Shown here in pieces: positions 1-6,079 of a stretch of 6,189 nucleotides of DNA (the first letter of the stretch is position 1; the number at the start of each line of letters is the position of its first letter). Made by a program: the position numbers and the translations under genes. The DNA lies in NCBI GenBank assembly GCA_031290375.1, contig JAITNR010000043.1:1-6189 (forward strand), in the 5' to 3' direction. The notes under the pieces are model-generated. The model ran no database searches. It was not told the DNA's origin and saw nothing but the letters and a program-made list of their open reading frames with translations. The DNA comes from Prevotellaceae bacterium. GTDB lineage: Bacteria; Bacteroidota; Bacteroidia; Bacteroidales; Paludibacteraceae.

Positions 1-1
1 A

Positions 2-124
2 AAAAAACGATTGCAGGGTTATCTTGATGAGTACCATTTCAGATATAACAGACGGGCATTTATGGGGTCAATCTTCGATTTACTCATAAAAAGAATGGTG
101 CTGAATAAACCAATTAGGCTATAA
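2..124 (+). CDS. IS1595-family (ISXO2-like) transposase, C-terminal fragment cut by the window edge
   Basis: An open frame enters from the left edge and gives 40 residues ending in a TAA at 122-124. It contains GYLDEYHFRYNRRAF (about residues 6-20 of the fragment), which matches the YLDEFxFRFNRR signature closing the ISXO2-like transposase domain of the IS1595 family. The DDE-type catalytic residues would lie upstream, outside the window, so activity cannot be judged. The frame has no start here and is partial only because of the window edge as far as can be seen. The enzyme would catalyse movement of its own insertion sequence. Family recognition rests on this one short motif plus its position at the end of an open frame next to a possible terminal repeat. 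Confidence 0.78.
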   Translation, partial: KKRLQGYLDEYHFRYNRRAFMGSIFDLLIKRMVLNKPIRL

Positions 125-141
125 ATCAATACATTAACTGA

Positions 142-162
142 GGCGACTTAAACGCTTATACC
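142..162 (-). repeat. Candidate terminal inverted repeat (right end) of the IS
   Basis: Read on the minus strand this segment starts GGTATAAGCGTTTAAGTCGC. It lies between the transposase stop and the next gene and is richer in G+C than the DNA around it. The matching left repeat is not in the window, so this is a placement by position and by the GG-start only. Confidence 0.35.
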
Positions 163-173
163 AAAAAAATATT

Positions 174-1004
174 ATGACTAAAACTTCTAAATCTGCCAAA
201 GTAAATGTTATCCTAATATCTGTAGGATTTGTAATCACAATTTGTTTAGCCACGTGGCAAACAGGTGGTAATAATTTGAAGGGAAAAAATAATTCGGAAC
301 CTTCTACTATTGAAAAAGTAGAAATTCCTGCAAAAATTTCCGGACGACAGGAACAACTTATAGAACATATCGGCTATACGGTAAGTTACAATTCTGATTG
401 GAAAATTCCTAATTGGGTGGCTTATGAACTTACAAAGGAGGAAGTTAAAGGAGTTACGCCACGCGGAAATAATTTTGTTCCCGACCCAGAAGTAAGTTAC
501 GGAATGTCGGCAAGCACAGATGATTATAAAAATTCAGGTTGGGACAGAGGACACATGGCTCCGGCTGCTGATATGAAATGGAGTGAGCAGGCAATGAAAG
601 AATCGTTTTACCTCTCAAATGTTTGTCCGCAAAACAAAAAATTAAATTCCGGTGTTTGGAAGGATTTGGAAGAACTGGTGCGAGGATTGGCTACAGAAAA
701 GGGGAATATCTATGTTGTATGTGGTTCTGTTGTATCGAAACAACCCGAAACAATCGGGCACAACAAGGTAGTTGTTCCCGATGCTTTTTTCAAAGTGCTT
801 TTGCAAAATGATAACGGCAATTGGTCTGCTATTGCTTTTATGTTTGCAAATGAGAGTGGACGCAAACCATTATCTACTTACGCAATGAGTGTGGAAGATA
901 TGCAAACTATTACTGATATTGATTTTTTCCCAGCATTACCCGATAGCATTGAAGAAAAAATAGAAAGTCAGGTTGATTTTACAAAATGGCATGTCAATTT
1001 GTAA
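174..1004 (+). CDS. DNA/RNA non-specific endonuclease (NUC1/NucA family, His-Me finger), membrane-anchored or exported
   Basis: The 276-residue protein would hydrolyse DNA and RNA with a divalent metal. It begins with a Lys-containing stretch, then a hydrophobic segment (about residues 11-27) that could be a signal peptide or N-terminal anchor; no lipobox is seen. A linker to about residue 60 follows, then the nuclease domain. The family signature DRGHMAPAADM lies at 124-134, with His127 as the expected general base. NVCPQNKKLNSGVWKDLEE (149-167) supplies the metal-ligand Asn158 and a Glu (165/166). The spacing from His127 to Asn158 fits the family. Length and domain order are normal, so the gene looks intact. 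The ATG at 174 is the natural start because it precedes the hydrophobic segment; the frame upstream is stopped at 135-137. No TAnnTTTG box is seen upstream; the IS end lies about 11 bases before the start. The role could be nutrient scavenging or defence; the sequence does not decide. Confidence 0.9.
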   Translation: MTKTSKSAKVNVILISVGFVITICLATWQTGGNNLKGKNNSEPSTIEKVEIPAKISGRQEQLIEHIGYTVSYNSDWKIPNWVAYELTKEEVKGVTPRGNNFVPDPEVSYGMSASTDDYKNSGWDRGHMAPAADMKWSEQAMKESFYLSNVCPQNKKLNSGVWKDLEELVRGLATEKGNIYVVCGSVVSKQPETIGHNKVVVPDAFFKVLLQNDNGNWSAIAFMFANESGRKPLSTYAMSVEDMQTITDIDFFPALPDSIEEKIESQVDFTKWHVNL

Positions 1005-1503
1005 TGAATTGAATAGAAAGCAGGGCTTCATAATTTGGCTCTTGTGTGATTTCAGGCACGAGTTCCTCATACACAACCTTTCCGTCTTCGTTGATGACTA
1101 CAACTGAGCGGGCAAAAAGACCTTTTAACGCCCCTTCGAGCATCAGAACTCCGTAGTCGTTGCCGAAAGTGTTGTATCTGAAATCTGAAGCCGTAATCAC
1201 GTTTTCCAAACCTTCTGCGCCACAGAAACGGCTTGCTGCAAAGGGCAAATCCCTTGATACACATATTACTGACGTGTTTTCCTGCTTGGCTGCCCAAGCG
1301 TTGAACTTACGAACAGACGTAGCGCAAACACCCGTGTCAATACTCGGAAAAATGTTCAACACTACACGTTTCCCCTTGAAATTGCTTAGTGAAATTTCTT
1401 CTAATTTCCCTGTAACTAACTTAAAATCAGGTGCAATATTACCGATTTTTGGCAATTGTCCTGCTATTTGAACTGGATTACTCTGAAAATTTACTTTTGT
1501 CAT
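994..1503 (-). CDS. tpx: Thiol peroxidase (Tpx, atypical 2-Cys peroxiredoxin)
   Basis: This 169-residue protein has the usual Tpx length. It reduces hydrogen peroxide and alkyl hydroperoxides with electrons from thioredoxin, probably in the cytoplasm (periplasmic in some bacteria, but no signal peptide is present here). The N-terminal GxxAPDFKLV segment (21-30) opens the thioredoxin fold. The peroxidatic motif FPSIDTGVCATSVRKFN (52-68) contains Cys60, and the resolving Cys94 sits in SRFCGAEGL (91-99); the pair is diagnostic of Tpx. Arg132 in LFARSVVVI is the conserved helper arginine region. The ATG at 1503 gives the standard MTKVNF-type start. The gene converges on the nuclease gene, and the two stop codons lie within an 11-bp overlap. 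It appears to be a single-gene unit with a weak promoter match upstream. Confidence 0.96.
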   Translation of the reverse strand: MTKVNFQSNPVQIAGQLPKIGNIAPDFKLVTGKLEEISLSNFKGKRVVLNIFPSIDTGVCATSVRKFNAWAAKQENTSVICVSRDLPFAASRFCGAEGLENVITASDFRYNTFGNDYGVLMLEGALKGLFARSVVVINEDGKVVYEELVPEITQEPNYEALLSIQFITN

Positions 1504-1524
1504 TTTTTGTATTGAATTAGATTG

Positions 1525-1553
1525 ATAAATTATGATATTTTGCTGCTTGGCAA
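1525..1553 (-). promoter_or_regulatory. Possible tpx promoter (weak match)
   Basis: On the minus strand a TTG (1553-1551) is followed after 18 bases by TAATTTAT (1532-1525), which keeps four of the six fixed bases of TAnnTTTG. Transcription would begin about 15 bases upstream of the tpx ATG. The match is imperfect and the region is AT-rich, so chance is possible. Confidence 0.35.
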
Positions 1554-1568
1554 TGAGTTATTTTGTTA

Positions 1569-1787
1569 CTAATCAAAAAGTGTCGGACTGCTCAGGTCTA
1601 AATCCTGCAAGATGGTTTTCATAACAACTCCCCGCACAAACCGGGCGGTACTGCTGATACCGTACTTTTTCACATAATGCTCAATGTACTTTTTTTCTTC
1701 GTCATTAAGCGTTATACAAATTTTGTTTGTCCGTCTTAACTTTGCTTTTTTTTCAACAACTTTGTTGGCTTGTTTCTTTTTCATCAT
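1569..1787 (-). CDS. Small basic protein, putative ribbon-helix-helix DNA-binding protein
   Basis: The 72-residue protein starts with a Lys-rich tail (MMKKKQANKVVEKKAKLRR, 1-19). A short beta-like stretch KICITLN (22-28) follows, then two predicted helices: DEEKKYIEHYVKKYG (29-43) and SSTARFVRGVVMKTIL (45-60). This strand-helix-helix order, with a TLNDEE turn, resembles Arc/MetJ-type ribbon-helix-helix proteins used as repressors, antitoxins or relaxosome accessory proteins. I do not recognise a specific family. The start is put at the ATG at 1787; a second ATG at 1784 is equally possible, and a TTG at 1811 would overlap the -7 box and is unlikely. No toxin or mobilisation partner is adjacent: tpx lies 65 bp downstream on the same strand, and pyrD is divergent. 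Codons look ordinary for the window. Coding status is likely; function is inference. Confidence 0.65.
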   Translation of the reverse strand: MMKKKQANKVVEKKAKLRRTNKICITLNDEEKKYIEHYVKKYGISSTARFVRGVVMKTILQDLDLSSPTLFD

Positions 1788-1808
1788 CAAAACTGAGAAA
1801 TAAGTTTG

Positions 1809-1816
1809 CAAAATTA
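1809..1816 (-). promoter_or_regulatory. -7 promoter box for the small ribbon-helix-helix-like gene
   Basis: TAATTTTG on the minus strand matches the Bacteroidota TAnnTTTG box exactly and lies 21 bases before the ATG at 1787, giving a leader of roughly 15 bases. No TTG is found at the expected -33 spacing. The box also argues against the TTG start at 1811. Confidence 0.5.
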
Positions 1817-2018
1817 CATAAAAAAAATGAAATATAACATTTAAATGAACAATTAATGCGAATTACGGGTTGAAAAGTGTTTTTTTTAGCTTGTAGCCCG
1901 CAGGACATAAATACATGTTGTATTCCATATTTTTCTATTGATATGGATGCCATACGTGCATAAATGCAATTATCACGCAAAGTCCGCATTTTTTCATTTT
2001 TCATTATTTAATTATTCT
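1817..2018. other. Gene-free intergenic stretch with several short dyads
   Basis: This AT-rich DNA between the divergent small gene and pyrD has no credible coding frame. Its centre holds a perfect 7-bp inverted repeat, TCCATAT (1924-1930) and ATATGGA (1941-1947), with a 10-base loop. Just after it come ATGGATGCCAT (1943-1953, 4-bp arms) and TGCATAAATGCA (1957-1968, 5-bp arms). The part from about 1855 to 1990 is more mixed in base composition than the A/T runs on both sides, as if it were a discrete element. No RNA family or IS end is recognised. Confidence 0.4.
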
Positions 2019-2026
2019 TACCTTTG
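2019..2026 (+). promoter_or_regulatory. -7 promoter box, probably for pyrD
   Basis: TACCTTTG matches TAnnTTTG exactly on the plus strand. The -33 region is T-rich without a clean TTG. Transcription from here would give a leader of about 100 bases before the pyrD ATG, including the inverted repeat at 2055-2099. Confidence 0.5.
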
Positions 2027-2054
2027 TATCGGTTTAGTTGTGGGTTAGGAGTTA

Positions 2055-2099
2055 CAAGTTAAGAAGATGTAATTGATTTGTTATTAACACATTAACTTG
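2055..2099. repeat. Inverted repeat upstream of pyrD
   Basis: The perfect 8-bp arms CAAGTTAA (2055-2062) and TTAACTTG (2092-2099) are separated by 29 bases. Inside the arms, TGTAAT (2069-2074) can pair with ATTAACA (2083-2089) with one bulged base, so the whole could fold as an interrupted hairpin in the leader RNA. It could instead be an operator, since the arms flank the candidate -33 box at 2077-2080. There is no T-run after it, so it is not a typical intrinsic terminator. Confidence 0.4.
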
Positions 2100-2109
2100 A
2101 TTTATTTTG
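2077..2109 (+). promoter_or_regulatory. Alternative, closer pyrD promoter candidate
   Basis: TTTG (2077-2080) and TTATTTTG (2102-2109; five of six fixed bases of the -7 box) are separated by 21 bases and would give a short leader of about 18 bases. It overlaps the inverted repeat at 2055-2099. The DNA is very AT-rich, so this is a weak call. Confidence 0.25.
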
Positions 2110-2134
2110 TAAATATATAAAATATTTTGTTATT

Positions 2135-3055
2135 ATGTACGACACAAACATCAGCCTTTGCGGCATAAAACTTGATAATCCGATAATTCCTGCGAGTGGA
2201 ACTTTTGGTTTTGGGGAAGATTTTCGGCAGTTCTACAACCTCAATATATTGGGCAGCATCGCACTCAAAGGTACTACAAGCGAAAGGCGTTTCGGAAATC
2301 CTACTCCGCGTATTGCAGACACTCCCGCAGGAATGTTGAACTCTATAGGGCTGCAAAATCCCGGCATTGATGCTGTAATTTTGGGGGAATTGCCAAAACT
2401 CAAAAAATATTTCAAAAAACCTTTAATTGCCAATATCAGCGGCTTTTCGGTTGAGGAATACGCCTATTGTTGTGGAAAAATTGACAGGGAAGAGCAAATC
2501 GGTATAATCGAGGTCAATATCTCTTGCCCGAACGTTAAATACGGCGGAATGTCTTTTGGTACGAACCCCGAAATTGCTGCCGATGTTACGCGTGCCGTGA
2601 AAGCGGTTACGACTAAGCCCGTTTTTATCAAACTTTCGCCAAACGTAACCGATATTACTCAAATGGCTCTTGCCTGCCAGGAGGCTGGGGCAGACGGTAT
2701 TTGTCTCATTAATACACTGTTAGGAATGCGGCTCGACATAAAAACCCGTAAACCTGTTCTTGCAAATATCGTTGGCGGATTTTCTGGACCTGCTGTATTG
2801 CCTGTTGCACTAAGAATGGTTTATCAGGTTTATCAGACTTGCAACATTCCCATTATGGGTTGCGGCGGTGTAAGTACAGCCGAAGAGGTGATAGAGATGA
2901 TGATGGCAGGAGCAACAGCCGTGCAAATCGGCTCAATGAACCTGAAAAATCCATATATCTGCAAAGAGATTATCGAAAACTTACCAACAGTAATGAATAG
3001 ATTGGAAATAAATTCTTTGCAGGAAATTATAGGTGCAGCACACAATTGTCATTAG
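2135..3055 (+). CDS. pyrD: Dihydroorotate dehydrogenase, class 1B catalytic subunit
   Basis: The enzyme oxidises dihydroorotate to orotate in de novo pyrimidine synthesis, using FMN in a TIM barrel in the cytoplasm. The 306-residue length is typical of class 1. The N-terminal motif NPIIPASGTFGFG (15-27) and LKGTT (44-48, Lys45) contact FMN. The catalytic-base motif NISCPNVKYGG (128-138) contains Cys131; cysteine here marks class 1, and the NVKYGG form is the 1B type. IKLSPN (165-170), the phosphate-binding GGFSGPA (214-220) and GCGGV (242-246) complete the barrel. Class 1B enzymes normally work as a complex with the iron-sulfur/FAD subunit PyrK and pass electrons to NAD; no pyrK lies on either side here. 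The ATG at 2135 agrees with the family N-terminus. The gene stands alone, with a -7 box and inverted repeat upstream and a strong hairpin downstream. Confidence 0.95.
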   Translation: MYDTNISLCGIKLDNPIIPASGTFGFGEDFRQFYNLNILGSIALKGTTSERRFGNPTPRIADTPAGMLNSIGLQNPGIDAVILGELPKLKKYFKKPLIANISGFSVEEYAYCCGKIDREEQIGIIEVNISCPNVKYGGMSFGTNPEIAADVTRAVKAVTTKPVFIKLSPNVTDITQMALACQEAGADGICLINTLLGMRLDIKTRKPVLANIVGGFSGPAVLPVALRMVYQVYQTCNIPIMGCGGVSTAEEVIEMMMAGATAVQIGSMNLKNPYICKEIIENLPTVMNRLEINSLQEIIGAAHNCH

Positions 3056-3059
3056 TCGA

Positions 3060-3126
3060 GAATTGAAAAGCGAAAGTTGAAAGAAATTACTATTGCGTCA
3101 TTCTTTCAACTTTCAATCTTCAACTG
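3060..3126. terminator. Hairpin serving as likely bidirectional terminator between pyrD and the OPT transporter
   Basis: A perfect 14-bp inverted repeat, GAAAGTTGAAAGAA (3072-3085) and TTCTTTCAACTTTC (3101-3114), has a 15-base loop. Pairing continues outward to 3060 and 3126 with a few mismatches and wobble pairs, for about 26 positions per arm. It begins 5 bases after the pyrD stop and ends 24 bases from the convergent transporter stop. There is no long U-tract on either side, but the stem is the strongest in the window and sits where both transcripts must end. The arms are built from repeated TTGAAAG units. Confidence 0.7.
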
Positions 3127-3149
3127 ATTTGCCCGTTAGGACAAATCGT

Positions 3150-5210
3150 TTACCTGTTCTGTTTATTGTTCTTTAATACGTACCAGATAAAGAATCCTGT
3201 CAATGCTCCGTATGCCACTAATGCGAGCCATTGTCCGCCGAAACTGTCCGCCCATTCTTTTTGGAAAATATTCATTCCGCCAAACTTGAGTATTGCACTG
3301 ACTACGCCCATCAATGCACCGCCTGCAATGAAGCCTGATGCAACAAGTGTTCCCTTTTCGTTGCGTGCTGAATTGATTGCAGCGTCCTTGCTTCTGGAAG
3401 ACACAAACCATGCCACCAGACCGCCAACCAACAGCGGCACGTTAAGCGAAAGCGGGATAAACATACCCAGGGCAAACGCCAGAGCAGGAATGCCAATGAG
3501 TGTTAAAATAATGGAAATCAATGCTCCTATTCCATACAGTAGCCAAGGTGCACCGGTGCCGCTCATAAGCGGGTCGATTACCGCAGCCATAGCATTTGCC
3601 TGCGGGGCTACAAGAGCCTCTTCACCTACAAAACCGTATGTTTTGTTAAGAATAATCATCACTCCGCCAACGGTAGCCGCCGAAACCAGAGTGCCGAGAA
3701 ACTTCCATGTCTGCTGTTTTGCAGGCGTTGTGCCGAGCCAGTAACCGATTTTGAGGTCGGTAATAAAACCACCCGCCATTGAAAGAGCTGTACAAACCAC
3801 TCCGCCGATAATTGCGGCTGCCACCATTCCCGCTGTGCCGTTTAAGCCGACAGCAACCATTATTACGGAAGCCAGAATTAGCGTCATCAGGGTCATACCC
3901 GAAACGGGATTTGTGCCGACAATAGCGATTGCGTTTGCTGCAACGGTTGTGAACAAAAATGCAATTATGGCAACAACCAGAATGCCGACAATGGCAAACA
4001 GCAGATTATGAACAACCCCAAACAGAAAGAAAATAAATGTTGCAACCAAAGCAATAATTACCCCGAAAACAATGATTTTCATAGGTAAATCTCTTTGTGT
4101 GCGCTCCACTTTTGCCTCTGTGCCATTACCCTTTCCGCCTTTTATTTCCGATGCAGCCAGCCCGATAGCACTCTTGATGATGTTCCACGACTTGATTATG
4201 CCGATAATTCCAGCCATTGCAATACCGCCAATGCCGATATGACGGGCAAAAGTGGTGAAAAATTTCTCGGCGTTCATATTTGAAATATAGGTTGAAATAT
4301 GTTCCGGCGTTATTTGATCATTTCCAAATTTGAAAAAATCTTTTATTTGGTCTATGAACATTGGATTTATGCTCAAAAGCGTTCCATCGCTCAACAGCGG
4401 CAGCAGCGGCACTACGACAAACCACACCAAAGCTGACCCTGCGCAGATTATAGCCGCATACCTCAACCCCACAATGTAGCCCAACCCTAGCACTGCGGCA
4501 CCGATATTTACGCTGAAAATCAGTTTTATCTTGTGGTAAATTGTTTCTCCAAACGGAAGCACTTTTGAGGTAAAAGTTTCTGCCCACGTACCGAAAGTGG
4601 CAACGAGGAAGTCGTATATTCCACCAATTAAACCGGCAATAATCAGTGGTTTAGCCTGTCCACCGTCCTTTTCACCCGACACCAGCACCTGTGTTGTGGC
4701 AGTTGCTTCCGGGAAAGGGTATTTGCCGTGCATATCGGACACGAAATACTTTCGGAACGGTATCATAAACAGAATACCAAGCGCGCCGCCGAGCAGTGAA
4801 GACAGGAAAACCTGCAGGAAATCCACCGAAATGTCAGGGTATTTTGCCTGCAAAATGTAGATAGCGGGCAAAGTAAAAATTGCCCCTGCCACAATCACGC
4901 CTGAACAAGCCCCAATCGACTGAATAATAACATTTTCGCCGAGTGCATTCTTGCGTTTGGTAGCGGACGAAAGTCCGACCGCAATAATGGCAATAGGAAT
5001 TGCCGCCTCAAAAACCTGACCGATTTTCAAGCCGAGATAAGCAGCAGCAGCCGAAAAAAGAATTGCCATCACAATTCCCCACGCCACCGAGCGAACATTA
5101 ACCTCAGGATAAACCTTATCCGATGTCATAACGGGCGTATATTTTTCGCCCTCTTTGAGCTCCCGACTCGCATTTTCGGGAAGTCCGATTACCTTTTCTT
5201 CTTCGTGCAT
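3150..5210 (-). CDS. OPT-family oligopeptide transporter
   Basis: The 686-residue integral membrane protein belongs to the OPT superfamily, proton-coupled importers of small peptides or, in some branches, metal-chelate complexes. After a soluble N-terminus of about 40 residues come some 14-16 hydrophobic segments. Family hallmarks are visible: YPEVNVRSVAWGIVMAIL (35-52) with AAAAYLGLKIGQVFEAAIP (54-72), KYPFPEATA (163-171), GTNPVSGMT (432-440), and DLKIGYWLGTTPAKQQ (485-500). Hydrophilic loops at about 280-318 and 354-376 separate membrane blocks. The length is normal for the bacterial branch and no frame break is seen. The ATG at 5210 starts a hydrophilic tail and follows a promoter at a sensible distance. 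The substrate cannot be read from sequence; short peptides are the usual guess for this branch. Transcription is probably monocistronic: it has its own -7 box and a shared terminator with pyrD, and lies 92 bp downstream of the alkylation-repair gene on the same strand. Confidence 0.93.
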   Translation of the reverse strand: MHEEEKVIGLPENASRELKEGEKYTPVMTSDKVYPEVNVRSVAWGIVMAILFSAAAAYLGLKIGQVFEAAIPIAIIAVGLSSATKRKNALGENVIIQSIGACSGVIVAGAIFTLPAIYILQAKYPDISVDFLQVFLSSLLGGALGILFMIPFRKYFVSDMHGKYPFPEATATTQVLVSGEKDGGQAKPLIIAGLIGGIYDFLVATFGTWAETFTSKVLPFGETIYHKIKLIFSVNIGAAVLGLGYIVGLRYAAIICAGSALVWFVVVPLLPLLSDGTLLSINPMFIDQIKDFFKFGNDQITPEHISTYISNMNAEKFFTTFARHIGIGGIAMAGIIGIIKSWNIIKSAIGLAASEIKGGKGNGTEAKVERTQRDLPMKIIVFGVIIALVATFIFFLFGVVHNLLFAIVGILVVAIIAFLFTTVAANAIAIVGTNPVSGMTLMTLILASVIMVAVGLNGTAGMVAAAIIGGVVCTALSMAGGFITDLKIGYWLGTTPAKQQTWKFLGTLVSAATVGGVMIILNKTYGFVGEEALVAPQANAMAAVIDPLMSGTGAPWLLYGIGALISIILTLIGIPALAFALGMFIPLSLNVPLLVGGLVAWFVSSRSKDAAINSARNEKGTLVASGFIAGGALMGVVSAILKFGGMNIFQKEWADSFGGQWLALVAYGALTGFFIWYVLKNNKQNR

Positions 5211-5260
5211 AAAGATTTTTATTTTGATTTTTAGTAAATTAATTCGTTTTTTTACGACTG

Positions 5261-5293
5261 CAAAGTTACATATTTTTAGTTACATAAACGCAA
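5261..5293 (-). promoter_or_regulatory. Promoter of the OPT transporter gene
   Basis: TAACTTTG (5268-5261, minus strand) matches TAnnTTTG exactly. A TTG (5293-5291) lies 22 bases upstream, slightly wider than ideal. Transcription would start near 5254, giving an A/T-rich leader of about 44 bases without a Shine-Dalgarno sequence. It lies in the gap after the alkylation-repair gene, so the transporter need not depend on read-through. Confidence 0.6.
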
Positions 5294-5302
5294 TTTCGTA
5301 TT

Positions 5303-6028
5303 TTAAATATTTCCCTTCAAAAACTTCTGTCTCAATTCTTCAGGAAATTTCTCAATAGAATAACGCAACATCGTTCTTGGCATAGTTTTGTGGCGGCTGT
5401 CGGCTGTCAAAAAGTTGTATTCGCTCTCAAAATCTCTATTGCCAACCTCTCGCAACATCCATCCTGTTGCTTTATGTATCAGGTCGTGCCGATGATGAAG
5501 CAATATTTTTGCAACCTCGAAAGTATCTTCAAATTGATGATTTTTTATGAAAGTATATGTGCTTATAATTGAAATCCTTTGCAGCCAAAGGTTGTCGCTT
5601 TGGGCAAATTTTTGCAGGTCGTCTCTGTCTGTTTCGTTAAGCAAATATTTGCCGCAAATCAATGGAGCGGACAAATCGACCAAATCCCAATTATTAATAT
5701 GCTGATAATGCGAGATATAAAAATCATAGTAACTTTTTTGAAGAACGGTGTCCTTTTTTGTTTGCCTGAATATTTCCACAAGAAAAAGCAGTGCTGTAAG
5801 CCTGCATTCGTGATATTCGTCTTTTAAAAGGATTTCTATTTCAGGCAGTTCCAATGATTTGTATTTTTTCACCAACTCACGCTGTTTTGGCACAACCACA
5901 CCGATAAATTTATCGCCGTAGCCATATTGTCCCTCTTTTGTTTTGAAAAAATACGGAAGAAACTCTCTCTTTTGCTCATCAGAAAGGGCGAAAAGTTCCC
6001 TTTTGATTTGTGATGCCGAAATACTCAT
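5303..6028 (-). CDS. AlkD-like DNA alkylation repair protein (HEAT-repeat DNA glycosylase family)
   Basis: The 241-residue protein is almost entirely alpha-helical and has the length of AlkD, a glycosylase that removes bulky or positively charged alkylated purines without base flipping. Residues matching the known AlkD active site are present at consistent spacing: Trp114 and Asp118 in NNWDLVD (112-118), Arg151 in LWLQRIS, and Trp190 in ATGWMLREVG (187-196). Their offsets from the Bacillus cereus AlkD residues Trp109, Asp113, Arg148 and Trp187 are 3-5. KFIGVVVPKQREL (40-52) is the typical N-terminal helical motif. The frame is open further upstream (ATG at 6091, TTG at 6151), but the ATG at 6028 is chosen because MSISASQIKREL is the expected N-terminus and a complete promoter lies just ahead of it. 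It is the first gene of its strand here, 92 bp before the transporter. Family is secure; lesion range is inferred. Confidence 0.9.
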   Translation of the reverse strand: MSISASQIKRELFALSDEQKREFLPYFFKTKEGQYGYGDKFIGVVVPKQRELVKKYKSLELPEIEILLKDEYHECRLTALLFLVEIFRQTKKDTVLQKSYYDFYISHYQHINNWDLVDLSAPLICGKYLLNETDRDDLQKFAQSDNLWLQRISIISTYTFIKNHQFEDTFEVAKILLHHRHDLIHKATGWMLREVGNRDFESEYNFLTADSRHKTMPRTMLRYSIEKFPEELRQKFLKGNI

Positions 6029-6049
6029 TTTTGACAGATATTTTTTATG

Positions 6050-6079
6050 CAAAGGTAGAATTTTTTTTAGATTGTGCAA
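6050..6079 (-). promoter_or_regulatory. Promoter of the AlkD-like gene
   Basis: On the minus strand TTG (6079-6077) and TACCTTTG (6057-6050) are separated by exactly 19 bases, the preferred spacing for Bacteroidota housekeeping promoters; this is the best promoter match in the window. Transcription would begin near 6043, about 15 bases before the ATG at 6028. It rules out translation from the upstream ATG at 6091 for this transcript. Confidence 0.7.

Larger units (their letters stand above)
1..162 (+). mobile_element. Right end of an IS1595-like insertion sequence
   Basis: The element is inferred from the transposase C-terminus and the 38 bases after its stop codon, a typical spacing from transposase stop to IS end. 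The proposed boundary is at 162, where the sequence reads CGCTTATACC before an A-rich run; on the other strand the end would begin GGTATAAGCG. The eight bases after it (163-170, AAAAAAAT) would be a candidate A/T-rich target duplication. The left end is outside the window, so the boundary and duplication are inferences. Confidence 0.6.

Noticed and set aside
1753..2004. Minus-strand open frame of 83 codons across the intergenic stretch
   Set aside because: It overlaps the start of the small ribbon-helix-helix-like gene, its product has no domain-like pattern and ends in translated A/T-rich leader DNA, and it spans the dyad-rich block. It is more likely non-coding.
3166..3744. Plus-strand open frame of 192 codons inside the transporter gene
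   Set aside because: It lies wholly antisense to the OPT gene, whose conserved motifs are unmistakable. The long antisense frame follows from the codon composition of a hydrophobic protein.
5211..5302. Operon linking the AlkD-like gene and the OPT transporter
   Set aside because: The 92-bp gap contains an exact -7 box for the transporter, and the two functions are unrelated. Independent transcription is more likely, although no terminator is seen in the gap.
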